64,000 nucleotides of DNA from Bradysia coprophila. Lineage: Eukaryota; Arthropoda; Insecta; Diptera; Sciaridae. The notes under the pieces were generated by a model that saw only the letters and a program-made list of their open reading frames with translations, was not told where the DNA came from and did no database searches. The stretch is from the NCBI RefSeq assembly GCF_014529535.1, contig NW_023503972.1, forward strand, positions 2,294,001-2,358,000. Reading direction: 5' to 3'. Below are positions 22,640 through 38,987 of the stretch, one piece after another. The position numbers and the translations under genes are program-made. Numbering within the stretch: the stretch's first letter is position 1; the number at the start of each line of letters is the position of its first letter.

Positions 22640-22999
22640 AGTGTGTTCAACAAAATGTATCTATTTGTCGAAATTTCTGTGTCTCCCGCCTTCGTGAGTG
22701 TCTTAACCTGTTCTTTCAGAACCTTGGTCTTATGATGGAGAGTGAGAAAACAAATTTTAAATTTTACCTACAAAAAATGTAAGTGAACAGTTTCCAGCTT
22801 GATTCTATAATTTTTCATGATGTAAATACGATTTCATCTAGTACATTCTTGTACCGGCTTTGACATATAAACAGTATGATGAAAAATGAAATGACATCGC
22901 ATTTATTTTGAAAACTTTTTGGCAAGCAATCATCAGTTAGATTTGTGCCTTTAGTAGTAAAACATAAAGTGAAAAAGTAATTTTTGTAGTGCGTACAAT

Positions 23000-26777
<3,778 letters not shown>

Positions 26778-26812
26778 GTTATGAGGAAGAGTTACGCTAA
26801 GAACTTTGTAGA

Positions 26813-26818
26813 AATAAA
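26813..26818 (+). terminator. Polyadenylation signal of the cathepsin D-like gene
   Basis: AATAAA lies 35 bp after the protease stop codon. Confidence 0.55.
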
Positions 26819-27323
26819 TTAGTCGTTTCGATTCATGTTCTCAATTTTTATGACGGAAATTATAGAGATTCTGTGTTAAATAAACATTGAGTTTGAATTT
26901 GAATAGGACGATGACGAACCACGTCTCTGTGAGAACATAATATGTTGATCCGATTATTGATTGTATCCAAAAGAAGGGAACTGCTTCTATATAGTTACCA
27001 ACAGGTAGTCTCATAAGGCCACAATTATAACATAATTCCACAACCCGATACGACGTTAGTATTTATTGGGTTTACAGATGAGAAGAGAGCGGTGAGAAAA
27101 TAGAGATTTTCTCACCTGAAATGTCATCAGACGGATCGTCAACAATCCGCAATCTTCTCACCGCATTTGAGTAGAGAAAATAAGGTCATTCACGTCGCAC
27201 TGATGAATAGTGAGTGGATTGTGTAGATATATGCACCAACATAAGTCATACATTTACGGACCGAGTAACAAACACTCACATAAAATTTTGTGTTCATACA
27301 GACCGACTTGTCGGCAGCGATCT

Positions 27324-28614
27324 TTTTTTTTTTTTTTTTTTTTAATGGTTAGCCGTTTCTACCTTAGTAGGAAACACGCACGGGGGCCTCCGGTGGGCCC
27401 ATTGTGCTAGCTTGAAACGCTTTATCTTATTTTATTGGAATCTACCTGTACTAGAGATATAGTTCAGGATGTCCCTAGGATGCAAATTTCTTATCAGGTC
27501 ATACCTGACAGTGTATCCGCCCAAGTGTGTTCGCCTGCTGTTGATAAAAGCTGGGCAGGTGCAGAGGTAATGTTCAGCTGTGTCAATGTCAGATCCACAA
27601 AAGTCACAGCCTGGATCCGTTCTTTTTCCGATGGTAGTTAAGTGTTTATTAAAGCCGTAGTGTCCTGTAGTAACACCAGTGAAAATCTTCAGTCTTGTGC
27701 GGCTGATGTTTAGTAGGAATTTTGAATTTTTCTTGCTGATACTAACGCAGCACTTTGCTTGACGACAACTAGGTAGTTTGTGCCAATAGTTCTTGAAAGC
27801 ATAGTCTCTCAGTTTATATACTATCTGTTTAGTAGCCGAGTGAGGACTCCCCATGATTGGCTCCGGCCCAATCGGTCTGCTACTAGCGCCGGTCCTGGCT
27901 AGTTTGTCCGCTCTTTCGTTACCGCTAATCCCACTGTGACCTGGGACCCAGATTAAGTTAGCCTGTCTGTTATATGCTACTTTGTTTAGCTCTTCCCAGC
28001 ATTCCAAAGTAAGTTTCGAGCTGATTTTGAATGACGATAGGGCCTTTAAAGCTGCTTGGCTGTCAGTGCATATTGATAAAGTATAATCCATAGCGATTCC
28101 CTCCCAATCAAGGCGGCAGCCCTCCATGATAGCTCTAATCTCTGCTAGGAAAATCGAAGAGCACTCCCCTAGGGAGAGAAATACTTCAATCTCTGTGTTG
28201 GAACAATAAACACCCGCACCAGCCAGATTTTCTATCAGTGATCCGTCCGTGTAGACTACCTGACCCGTTGGTGGAAGTTTGCCGGTCACCCAGTCTTCTC
28301 TCGGTGGTATATGAACATTGAATTTCCTGTCAAATTTGTACTTGGGTAAAATCTTGTCTGAAGGCATTCCTAAGGCCGGTATATCTTTGATTGTCTTGAA
28401 CCAAACTTTGGAGTGGTCTGTTTCTCTGAGATTGTGATCCGCTTGACCCGTTATTCTATGTAATGCGTTAATAGCTTCAGTTTTAATAAAGATGTGAAGT
28501 GGTGGGAGATTTAGTGGAGCTTCCATAGCGGCTGTTGGTGTCGATTTCCACGAACCTGTTATCGCTTTACATGCCATTCTCTGAAATTTCTCCAGTTTTT
28601 TTATTACCTGTGGA
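27324..28614 (-). mobile_element. 5'-truncated non-LTR retrotransposon with RNase H domain (I/R1/LOA-like group)
   Basis: An intact minus-strand reading frame (ending at 27432) carries an RNase H domain with its acidic residues in order: VVYTDGS, AEIRAIMEG, ICTDSQAALKAL and HSGISGNERADK. It ends with a Cys/His cluster CDFCGSDIDTAEHYLCTC. The 3' end is a run of about 20 A on the minus strand (plus-strand T run from 27324). The insertion is flanked by a perfect 12-bp target-site duplication CGGCAGCGATCT (27312-27323 and 28615-28626). Endonuclease and most of the RT are missing. The open frame and perfect TSD suggest a recent insertion; the first codons of the frame (MSCRVDRC) come from flanking DNA. 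Confidence 0.9.
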
Positions 28615-28894
28615 CGGCAGCGATCTACTCTACAACTCATAAAAACCTTACAAACCGGTTGTCACCAAAAAAAAAAAAACGGTTTGTGAGGCCCCTTTGC
28701 GTTGCAGGGTGTCGCTGTACTAAAACGTACTAAAATGCGGCTAAAATGCAAAGTATTGAGCAAATTCTACAATCTACAGTAGATTACATCCTAGTAGCCA
28801 ACACTTGTATTGGGCCAAGAGTGGCGTTTGCAGTTCGAACAACGCAAAATACATAGTTCCAAAGAGGACATTTTTTTACTTACTAAGCCACAAC

Positions 28895-29035
28895 GCAGTC
28901 GAGAAAATAGTCTCTTTCTCCCTCCGCTGAAAGTCTTTGTTGCGTAGCGGAAAAAATTGGAAATTATTTTTTCTCAGATGACTTGTGGCTCTCGCTTCGC
29001 TCTCGAAAAGCAATTTCCAAAGTTTTTCCTTCGGT
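28895..29035. repeat. Dispersed repeat (gagaaaatag...ccctccgctgaaa), copy 1
   Basis: Shares cgagaaaatag, cctccgctgaaa, and aaaagcaatttccaa blocks with 32573-32705; a tip ggctctcgcttcgctctcg lies inside. Confidence 0.55.
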
Positions 29036-29283
29036 AACTATTGTCGTATACTGTATGGTGCGCATATCTCAGCTGTCACTCATTATCCGAATTGTGGTAA
29101 AAGGAAAACCATTGATCATGGTTCCACATGACAAATGAAATGTAAGAACAAAAATTTTATTGACAGGCATGGCCAGACCAGATTTTTAACTCGTCTGACA
29201 TAACAGGCATTTCCACTAAAATTCTATTTTAAATTTTCATTCGAGTCATTTGCATTTCCTACCCTCGTTATGAAAAGGGTCCT

Positions 29284-29938
29284 TCTTCTTCTCTTCTTTT
29301 TCAGCCTGTTTCTATCTACTGCTGGACGTAGGCCTCCCCAATTCTCTTCCATTCCGAACGATCCGTTGCCACTTGTTTCCAATTTGCGCCTGTAATTCGC
29401 TTTATACTATTATTCAATCTCTCTGGTGGTCTACCTCTAGGTCTTGTTTTAGATGGTCTCCGGTTCATGATCTTTTTGGTCCAACGTCCGTCCGTCCTTC
29501 TTGCAATATGTCCCGCCCAGCTCCACTTTAAAGATGCTATTCTTTCCATGGCATCAACGACTTTTGTTTGTTGTCGAATGCATTGATTTGTCATTCGATC
29601 TCTGAGCGTAATTCCAACCATACTCCGTTCCATGGCTCTTTGTGCCACTCTTAGTTTATTTTCGGAAGCTTTTGTTTACGTTAACGTTTCCGCTCCATAT
29701 GTGAGCACAGGAAGGACACATGTATGGAAATGGAACACTTTATGTTTCAGACTATTGTTCATTTTGTTTTTGAAAATTAGCCTGAGTTTTCCAAACGCTG
29801 CCCATGCAAGACCAATTCTACGTTTTGTTTCTGCAGTTTGGTTGACCCAGATTCAATTTGTGACCTAGGTACACATAACTGTCGACTCGTTCAATGACAG
29901 TATCACCAATTTTAATGTCTCTGTCATCGTCAATGTCA
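29284..29938 (-). mobile_element. 5'-truncated RTE-type non-LTR retrotransposon
   Basis: The minus strand encodes the end of an RTE reverse transcriptase: RAMERSMVGITLRDRM, LKWSWAGHIARRTDGRW, RGRPPERLNNSIKRI and a final RIGEAYVQQ. The upstream part (VLPVLTYGAETLT region) is broken by stops and frame changes. A 14-bp target-site duplication ATGAAAAGGGTCCT is present at 29270-29283 and 29939-29952, so the whole 655-bp insertion is defined. The 3' end is a short CTT-rich run rather than a plain A tail, as is usual for RTE elements. Confidence 0.88.
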
Positions 29939-30239
29939 ATGAAAAGGGTCCTACCTAGAAAAATATAGAAGGATCTCCATTCGCGACCAGTGTTTGAGCT
30001 TGCCCCAATTTGAGGGGATGCATTTGACCCATCACTGTCAATATCTGTTCGATAACAAAACCAGCGACTTGGAACTAATATTTTATTTGAATTTTAGTTT
30101 AAGTTATTCAGAGGTACACAGATAGCAATATATTCTCTAGTCCAACGAAATCAAAATATTTCAAATCAAAAATCAATCGCAAAGTTTTCAACAAATTTTA
30201 CATAATTTCAATAAAATATCTTCAATGGTGCCGTGTTAC

Positions 30240-30411
30240 GCTGAAACACAGTATCGCTATGCTTGTGTGCTTTGAAGAGCTTTCAAACGCTTTGAGCTCA
30301 TTTTGGATTCAATCGAAAAAGTTGAATATTTAGGTGGAATAAATAAAAAAGCTTAAAGCTCTCGAAAGCTTTTTAAAAGCAAAGACACAATTGCGATACG
30401 GTGTTTTAGCT
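30240..30411. repeat. Dispersed repeat, copy 2 (see 4600-4740)
   Basis: Its ends are inverted (cacagtatcgc and gcgatacggtg), so this is probably a small TIR element. Confidence 0.55.
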
Positions 30412-31037
30412 TAATACGGCAAAATTTAATGATGGCCATCAATCAAGAGTGGCCACCATATTATTATTAAAAACATTATCTTGAGTTTACATTTTCTTCA
30501 CATTTCTCTACGTAAATCAACATTTATACACTCATCATTTCTGGCTACCTTATAGACTATTGTTCATTTAAATGAAAATGGAAGACTTGAATTCATATTT
30601 TATAAAATATCTCTTTGATTACAACAATCAATTTTTTAAATTTTAAATATTTCTTTTCTTCATACACATAACTCTCTCTATTTTAGGATATGGATCGATT
30701 TTGTTGAATGCTTTTACTCTATACGTTCTCTATCAATATTCTCTTTCGGAATTAATTTTAAATTAGGATGTCCATTGATATGTCTAAATTGTTTTGTTAG
30801 ATTTTCGGTTTGGATCAGTTTTCAACTATAATTAAATTTCAAATTTTCTCTCTTAACACTAAAATGTTTGCTCAATTTGCTCTTTAATTTGCCGGATGTG
30901 ATCTCCAAATCATTTTGGTTTAAAGACCACACGAGGCGATATGTATAAGCAATTGAGCTTTAGAACTTTTAGACCCTAGTCGCTTTACCAATTTATTAAT
31001 TTATTCAAAATTGAAGGTACGCAAATATTTACTGCAG

Positions 31038-31403
31038 TGCTCGGTACCATTGAGACCTATTTGAATGAACTTAAACTCGTGGAAATTGCTGTAATTAAAG
31101 AACACTTCTCGGAATCGGAATCTTTAATACGACAAACACCTGTGGATTCGTCAGCTGTTTTTGCTCTAGGTACACGTATAGCAACACGAATGAGACATTT
31201 TTCAAATTTTCCATTTTTTTGTACGGTTTAACTTTTGACAAATTTGAAGTAGTTTTCTTTGGCGATCCAATGAGCAACTAGAGTTACCGAATTTTAAGAA
31301 TTTAAGTTCATTTAAATATGCCACACCATTCTTCAAGGGTAGTTTATTTCTAGGCGATTACTGGTTTCGTCCTGCTGTATCATATCAACAGAGATTAGCG
31401 TAG
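31038..31403 (+). CDS. Possible last two exons of an unrecognised gene
   Basis: Two stretches look like exons: 31038-31169, after the acceptor tttactgcag, and 31354-31403, after tttatttctag. Both use phase 1 and join in frame. The joined product contains IETYLNELKLVEIAVIKEHF, then SSAVFALG joined to DYWFRPAVSYQQRLA and a stop. Composition and codon use look protein-like, and the phase match is unlikely by chance. No upstream exon was found; the 29-31 kb stretch before it holds retrotransposon debris and AT-rich DNA. Family unknown. Confidence 0.35.
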
Positions 31404-32312
31404 CTGACACTTTATTATATAAAACAAAGTTTAGCATGTTATACCGCATCTTCTCATCATATAAATTTTATGACAACGGAAGTCTCAAGCAACATCTTTT
31501 CCATTTTCGTCCTGATGCAGTTTATCTTCAATTCAATCGTAAAATGGGTGAAAATCAGTGGATTCTGACTATCGAATCTGGCGAAACCAACTTTCTCAAG
31601 TTATAGGAAGCCTTATGAGTATTGTATTCAGAGCATGACGATGCTGTTAACCGGTAACATTGAAATATCACCAAATCTTTAAGTTAATTGGAGATACAAG
31701 CACAGCACTAAACGTTCGTTACAGTGATATGTACCTTCAAAATTGTGGATGGAGTGTTTCACCCCATCATCATCATCGAGGGGATAACAACTAGGGGAAC
31801 TAGTGGATCAGATTTTGATCCCATTTCCTCAAATAGAAGGCTTAGTTCTCCTCTTCGATCAAATCTTCAGTTAAGTTGACAAAATCGGAAGGTAAATAAG
31901 GGCAAGGTAATTGGCATTCAACTTTACGATTCAATTGACTTTCGGATAAATGAAAGGAGTTTGGATTATGTTTGGGAGTCGATTTGATCCAGTTGTTTTT
32001 CCCCACGATCATCGTTGACTTTTAATATATTTACAACAATTTAGCTTCACCCATCATTCACCTTATAACTCTTATAATTTCTATACGGAAAATATTTGTG
32101 AATAAAATTTGAGAATAAATGCAAATAACGTAGCCGACAGATTTAAAGTACACATCCGTGCCAATATGTTTAAAAATAAAAAATTTCAACAAATTTTTAC
32201 CTTACTTCGACTAATTAAATGTCTGGTATGTATACTGATATAGACAACAGTAAATTCTTAACAATAAGAAATGTTGTTTTTTGTTTGGCTACCACGCCAC
32301 ACAAGCAATCCT

Positions 32313-34434
32313 TTACTCCATTGCTCCATACTGAACATTTTTGATTTTCATGTACCTGAAGTGAAAGTTTATTTTTTGTTTGTTTGTGGTCATCAGGAAA
32401 AAGATTTTAAATTAAAATTACCTCCAAATACCATATGCTGTAACGGAACATAAAGTGACAATGGCCAATGCGGAACCGACCGCAATGGGAGCAGTCTCGT
32501 CTCGATATGTTCCTAACAAAATTTTAAAACAAAATATGAGAATTAGTTTTTGTGGGCCATCAGGATCCTTTTTACAACGCAGGTGAGAAAATAGCGATTT
32601 TCTTCCCTCCGCTGAAAATTTGTTGTGAATAACGTTGTTCAACTTTTGTTGGAAAGGAAGGACTTGTACCCCTCAAAAAGCAATTTCCAATCTTTTTTCA
32701 CACATTGAACGAATAACTTTGGTTTGTAAAATTGAATTTTCGCAATTTGAATGGATCTATTGGTTTTTTGTGGGCTGCAGTACGAGGAGGAGAGTGATGT
32801 AAGGCCATAAATTTGGTTAGAAAGGGGACGAGATTTTTGGACTTCTACATCAACAAGCCGTATTTCATTGCAAACAGTTTCTGTCATTGTTTCTGAAGAA
32901 GAGACAACAATGCAATTTGAAAAATCATTAAAAAAAACGACAAAAATCATCCCGTAGTAACAAAGGCACCATATATCTCTAAAGGTAGTTATATGTGTGT
33001 TACATGCGATCATCTGGCGAATCATAAATGAAATGAAAATAACATTTCACCGAAGGAAAATAGAGATTTTAGAATTCTACATAGGCAATCCTAGCAACAG
33101 ATGATTTTCCTTCAGCAGCACTGTCAAAACGATCTGCATTTATAGGTTGATACTCGCTCCACACATACGTTTGCACGCATATAAGTAGATCATTAATTTT
33201 GTCAAAGTAACTAAAGCTTGTGGAAGTTTTCTGCAAATTTAGGAAAGCGATATTAGTCATCAATAGGCATTTTACCTGTGGCACTGCATTGAAACGTTGG
33301 TCCCCAAGTGTTTGCTGCCTTGAACATGAAGCTCTGCATTCTCAACTCCCTTAGGTATAACTTAGCTAAATGACCGGATTTGTCGTTTTCATCCTGCAAA
33401 GAAAAATTCCTCTTCAGAAATCCGTTCACGATTCGATGGACAGAAAAGAAAACCAAACCTGCGAAAACATTGTGATAATTTTCTCCTGGTCGCACGTATA
33501 CGACTTACCGACAGGTGTTCCGAATAGTAACGTATTCGGCGGTGTGGACAATTTTACCTAAAAAAAATTCGATTTCTTTAGTTCACCAGAGGAGAAACTG
33601 TTGCTCGCTCGAGTTCGACTTTACCTTCAAGCCTGGTCGATCGATATGCTCGAATTTCGGATTCGACGATGAATACGATACTTCGACGTAGCTTACATAC
33701 CATCGTTCACCGCCAGGTGTTTTCTTAAAATCTATTTCCAGAACAAAGTCCTTTGTCTTCAAAGAGATACTACTCTGGTCGTCTTCACACGTGCCCCATA
33801 GTTCGGGATAGTCGGGCAGATAAATATCTGAAAATTCAGATGATTTGCATCAGTCGACACATTGAATAGAAAAAGATTTTTTTTTCTTGGAACATAGGCC
33901 CACCTAACTCTTTGTCTTCGCCTAATTTGTCACGATAAGATACACTGAGAAGGGCATCAGTACGAATCAATATACAAGTGGCACCATTAGTGTTGTTTAT
34001 ACGATACATTGATACTGTGGATGGTAAGGACGTTCCCTTGAAAAGTGAAAAGGAAACTACATAAATTGTTGCTCCAGTACATTATGTACCCACTGGACTT
34101 TTACACGTATTGCGTAAATGCAAGGGGACTTTATTGATTTGTCAATCATCGAACCAATTTTGCGCAATTTCAATTTTATGAGTTTTCAATATTTTTAAAT
34201 TGCCCAAAATATGGACCGAATACGGTTTCTTACCGAATCCAACGTTGGTTTCATAGTGTATTTGGTCAGTCTGGGCTTTTTCGTCGACAATCCTTCAAGT
34301 TGCAATGTCAATGCTACACCTATTATCGCAGCTGAAACGAAATTCTTTCAGTATTCGAACTTTTTTTTTGTTTCACTGCAACTGCAGTTCTACTCACTGA
34401 ATATTAGGATGTGTGCTAGCATTGCTTTCGTCAT
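32313..34434 (-). CDS. LAMP-family lysosome-associated membrane glycoprotein
   Basis: Eight exons on the minus strand (34434-34398, 34331-34234, 34036-33904, 33827-33625, 33557-33459, 33393-33276, 32512-32422, 32355-32313) give 273 aa. A signal peptide (MTKAMLAHILIFTAIIGVAL) precedes one LAMP luminal domain with four cysteines (CILIR, WGTCEDD, SYTCDQEKI, FQCSATG) and the blocks WYVSYVEV, LLFGTPVGKSYTC and LYLRELRMQSFM. A single membrane helix PIAVGSALAIVTLCSVTAYG follows. The cytosolic tail YMKIKNVQYGAME ends with YGAM, a tyrosine-based YxxPhi lysosomal sorting signal. Known relatives are type I glycoproteins of the lysosomal limiting membrane. The short luminal part (one domain, no long mucin hinge) is typical of insect members. 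Introns are mostly under 130 nt, except intron 6 (763 nt), which contains a dispersed repeat, and intron 2 (197 nt). An open frame inside intron 6 does not fit the phase and is left out. Confidence 0.92.
32573..32705. repeat. Dispersed repeat copy 2, in LAMP intron 6
   Basis: Matches 28895-29035 with indels; it expands intron 6 of the LAMP gene. Confidence 0.55.
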
Positions 34435-35054
34435 CGCAAAACTATTCACAAATTCCAGTCAAAAAATGTAAGATTTTGGTTTCTTTTCAAATTGTTCAAG
34501 AAAACTAAATTTTTCCTATGATTACGTTCTGATACCAATTATCATACTGTTAGAAATGTGCGGTGCGCATGTACGACAAATAAGGATTTGTTACAATATC
34601 AGTTTCTCTTTTACACTGTTAGATGATGAACATGAACACTGGTATATTATGTCACAAGAGCTTTCCACATAGTTTTGCGACTTTTGGGACAAAAAAAGCT
34701 TTTCCAATTTTTGGGTGTAATGGGTTTTCGCATATGATAAATCAACTTCAAAAGTGGCCTATTAGCACAGTTTGATAGACCATCGGTATCTAAACGATTT
34801 CGGTGTACCACACAATTCTAAGCACAAGATTGTTGTAAGGTATGCCCCTGAACTGCACAAATGTTTTACTGAACGTAATTGTGTGTACAAAGAACGACCT
34901 GAATAAGCCGCCTAAAATTTGTCTGGACCGGTTGCAAAACTGCGATAAAGTATATGTTTTTCACTTTTCTGTTCACTACCGCCGACAACCGTTATAGAAA
35001 CATTTCAAACAAATATTAAAAAGGCTGTTATCGGTGGTAGTGAGCAGAAAAATT

Positions 35055-35410
35055 GTCGTACACAATAGATTACATCGGTTGTTGCGAAAGTAAGTCATTA
35101 CATGAGTCAACAATTTTGTGATAAAAGGAAACTCACAATCGTGTTGTTGCATAACAAGCTTTTCGACATGTGTATAGTTTGTATCCGAGCCGCAGGTATA
35201 CAACTACACTAGTGGAAAAACAGTTGTTGGAGCAAAAGTTGTTCAAAACCACACTAGTTAGTTCGTTAGTAGCACAAAGTTGTTTCCGAAGTGGTACTTC
35301 AGCATACAAATTCTGGTTTACCGCTTGCCTCATGCGGAATTTGTTTTCTACATGTAATGGATCATTTTCGCAGGGGACAAATAGCTTTGTTATGCTCATA
35401 CTTTCGCATT
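35055..35410. repeat. Dispersed palindromic element, copy 1 (see 45434-46450)
   Basis: gttgcgaaagtaa-tcattaca, then caattttgtgata, then an inner stem around tccgagccgcaggtat, ending gtaatggatca-tttcgcagg as at 46384-46402. Confidence 0.55.
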
Positions 35411-35859
35411 GGTAGAAAAATAATCTTAGAATGGTGTAGGATAAGAAGTAAAGTTGTATTCGCAGTTTTCTTATGAGCGATTCGAAGCTCAGAGAAACCG
35501 ATAAGAAATGTGTGCATGCTTACACCAATTAAAAATAACTTGACAAAAACGTCTGATTTACGTGGTAGAGGAAACTAGCAGATTAATTTTTATAATTTTT
35601 GTGTTTGAAAAAAATCGATTTATCCAAAACAACGGTGACAGCATTTTTAAATTAAATTTGAATCGCCCATGTCAGGAAACCTTCTCTGGATCCATTCGTT
35701 AAAAATAACTCGAATTATTGTGTTATCAAGCGACGAGACAAATTTTTTTTAGGGAATATCTTTAAGATATCACAGGTCCGTTATAGCCTATTGTCGAACC
35801 TAACCTCAGGAATTTCATTCACCGATGAATACAAAATGTTTCATTAGGAAGCGTAAATA

Positions 35860-36200
35860 TTACACCACCACGACTATTAAAAAAGTTTGTTTTTTATTCG
35901 AGCTGATTTAGGTTAGTTTGTTATGCAACGCAAATATTTAATAATTTACTAAAGCATGCGAAATGATGTTGCTGTTTTACACCAGTGATAACTCTTCAAA
36001 TAAGGTTGTTTTTTTTGATATCCAAAATGTACCTTCAGGTGATGGAAAAAATAAAAATCTAATTTCGATTTCATTGAGATAAAAATATTTTTTTATAAAA
36101 ATGTTGTGTTGGATGTGAATTCCAATGTTTCCGGATTTCAGGTTTTTGGGTTACCACAGTGGCTAATCGAGTAGAAATTTTGTGGAAATAATAATGCACT
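35860..36200 (+). repeat. Direct repeat, copy 1 (copy 2 at 39968-40375)
   Basis: Starts taaatattacaccaccacga and runs about 340 bp to a tttgtgga-taataatgcac end. Copy 2 has about 55 bp more in the middle. Confidence 0.7.
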
Positions 36201-36240
36201 AGCACTGTCACCCGGGATACATTGACACATTAAACCAACA

Positions 36241-36391
36241 CACTTCAATCATGAGTGGTACTCTAAATAGAGTACTTAAACTGGACAGTGTACAAATTTT
36301 GGCACTGTAAAAAATCTGTAATTTTTTTAAATGGAAAATGGTACTCTATTTGGCAGCTGTCACTCGAAGCGCGTTTGCTTGAAGTGCGTTG
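36241..36391. repeat. TIR element, family CAACGCACTTCAAGC, copy 1
   Basis: cacttcaatcatgagtggta at one end and gcttgaagtgcgttg at the other, with agagtact and cagctgtca blocks shared with 54970-55128. Confidence 0.6.
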
Positions 36392-37813
36392 ATTAAACTC
36401 AAATGACCCTTCTAACCCCACTGACACATCCAACCACACTGACATTTCTAAATTAGAAATTATATTGACGATGTTATCAACATTTTTTATTGTTTTTTTC
36501 AACATCCTAAATTTGTATCAAATTATGAAACAAATTCCACCCATAGAGTGGCTGGCTTCTATACTTAACAAAAAATCTCCCTATTCTATTTATCCAGAAC
36601 CATGGAAACTGGCCTGATTCAGGAGAAACAGGAGAAAGGCTTAAGTAGAAACTTAGCTAAGAGAAACTGGCTAACAAATTAATCAACAAATCAATCACAG
36701 TATATAAAAAATCTCGTCCAACCGTTCGAATTCTTTTTCCCTAAACGTTCCCATAACACAAGCTGCATTTGAGCGCTGTAAAGCAATACCTATTCTTTGC
36801 TTCAAATAGGTCTTAGACCTTCCTTCATCAGTTCTTTCACAGATTAAATTGCCTAGGATATCCACGAATTATAATCATGTTGACACTTCACACTTCTAAC
36901 CACACTTAATTTATAATTGTTGTATTAGCTTAGTAACTAACAGCTTAGTAATCTAACCACACTGACCAATGACATAATAGTGGTAATAGACCAAAGACTA
37001 TTATGTCATTGACACTGACACCATGATTTACCTCTTTTATTTGATTTAAGTAATTCCTCCGGAATCGTAATTCCGAGTGAATCATATTTCCTGGGGAATC
37101 AGAATTCCTTAGGAATCGGAATTTGTATTCTAAGTGAAGCTACGTGAACGTAAGTGTAGCTAGGCCAGTCAAAGTGAAGCTTTAGGTGAACCCAAGTGTA
37201 GATTTAGAGTTTTAGAACGCAAGTTTAACGACCTTTTGGGAACGGCAAGAAATATTTTTTTTTATTATTTCACTACAATAGTACGTAAGCACAGCACTGT
37301 AGCAGGGTTGTGACCTAAGACTTAAAGTCTTTTTTTTTAGCGTGTGAGGGCGTAGAAGACTATAAAAAAGACTTTTTCTTCCTGTAGTACCAAAACCGTC
37401 ACATTCACTCACCAAATTTAGTACCGAAAGAGCAACATTCTCCCCTACTATTTTCTCTCAATTTTCATTCCCGCTTATGTCATTTTCGATCCTATCTTTA
37501 TTCTTTCCCAAATGTGTCAAGTTGTTGTATGTACGCGAATGTAATGTTTTTAGTGTTTTGTGACAATGCATTCATAAGGATTGCTTTCAGCATTCATACG
37601 GACTGCTTTCGGCATTCATTCGGATGTCTTTCGGCATTCCTACAGATTGCTTATTTTTCGACATTTGTGAGAATACATGCACACTGAACGGACTTCTTTA
37701 GGCATTCATACGGATTACTTTCGGCATAATATGGAATGCTTTTGCACCGGTATGTTGTTCAGTTTTGTTGTTATGTTTTGTTCGGAATGTGACTTTGGTA
37801 CTCCAGGAAGAAA

Positions 37814-37944
37814 AATAGTATACAAACCACGGATCAAAAAGGTGTGTTTTAGACCACGGTGGTGAAAACGTCCAGGGATGGAGCGACGCGAAGCGGGTGG
37901 GTCTAAAACACACCTTTTTGATCCTTGGTATGTAACATACTATT
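37814..37944. repeat. GC-tipped hairpin with AATAGTAT/ATACTATT edges
   Basis: Arms ggatcaaaaaggtgtgtttt and complement enclose the tip gagcgacgcgaagcggg; edges are perfectly inverted. Confidence 0.75.
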
Positions 37945-38159
37945 ATTCCGTTGTACGGTTGAAATTTGGAAAGAACACCAATTTTAACAGTCAACTTATC
38001 CACATTACTAAAAGAAAACAAAATTTTTTGAATTTAAATGGTTAAAACTTTATAATAAAAAAAGTAAGGAAACTAGAGAAAAACATAAAAATGAAAATCA
38101 TAAAAAATAGTGAGATTTCAACTGACGATGATCTTACCATCTGGCGATTTACAATAGTC

Positions 38160-38834
38160 TAGGGGCCACTGAAAACCCTGTGTCCAAAGTGAGGTCCGGA
38201 GTATGTTAAAGCGTTTTTCGGTAGAGTTTAGTACCCTGATGAAGAAAAGTTAGGTTGCCAGGCTGAGATCCTGGGCAATAACTTTTAACGGCGGCTCAAA
38301 CCCAAAAATCCGTGTTTTTCACACTTTTCATTGAATATCAGGAAAACCCGAAAAGATATTTTTTCGGACCACCCTATACTTTCCAAAAACATTTTGTTTT
38401 CTTCATTCATGTTCAGAATTTAGAGATTCACATAATAATCAATTAATAATATATATTCGTAAACCACTTCAAATGAGAAGGAATTGGCCCAAAATTAAGC
38501 AGTTTCTTCAATAACTCAAAAATTTCGATTTTGATGATTTTTTCGGCCCATCCTGTATTTTCCAAAAACTTTTTGTATTCGGAAATGTTGTTCAAAATTT
38601 AAAACTCGACATTTTTCCCAAAGAAACTAACTTTTTATCTTTGCGTGTTCTCGTGATATTCACTGAAAAGCGTGAAAAACAAGAATTTTCGGATTTGAGC
38701 CACCGTCAAAAGTTATTGCCCAGGATCTCAGCCTGGCACCCTAACTTTTCTTCATCAGGGTACTAAACTCTAACGAAAAACGCTTTAACATGCTCCGGGC
38801 CTCACTTTGGACACAGGGTTTTCAGTGGCCCTTG
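38160..38834. mobile_element. Foldback element with internal direct repeat
   Basis: Arms of about 180 bp (ggccactgaaaaccctgtgt ... and complement) flank two direct 72-bp copies (38361-38432 and 38539-38610) containing tttccaaaaac. No TSD was resolved. Confidence 0.7.
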
Positions 38835-38987
38835 CATTAATTTGAATAACCCTATTTTTAATCCCACGAGGCAATACTTTCTTGGTAAGAACGGTTCAAA
38901 ATAAGCTACCTTGGGATTAAAAACAAATTGTAGCAGTGGTGAGATCGTCGACTTGGGCGAAAGAGGACCCGGCTTCAAATCAGGTAA

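Larger units (their letters stand above)
20997..22999. other. Intergenic region before the cathepsin D-like gene
   Basis: Mostly palindromic repeats (21378-21745, 22328-22639). A TCAGT initiator-like motif at 22933-22937 lies 63 bp before the protease start codon and could be its transcription start. Confidence 0.35.

Noticed and set aside
22866-22871. TATAAA as TATA box of the cathepsin D-like gene
   Set aside because: It lies 67 bp before the best initiator-like motif, too far for a normal TATA-initiator spacing.
29632-29868. Plus-strand frame beginning MALCATLSLF
   Set aside because: Antisense to the RTE reverse transcriptase remnant.
33069-33284. Minus-strand open frame in LAMP intron 6 (LLICVQTYVWSEYQ)
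   Set aside because: It follows an acceptor-like AG but does not match the phase of the preceding exon. Joining exon 6 directly to 32512 gives the conserved LAMP membrane region.
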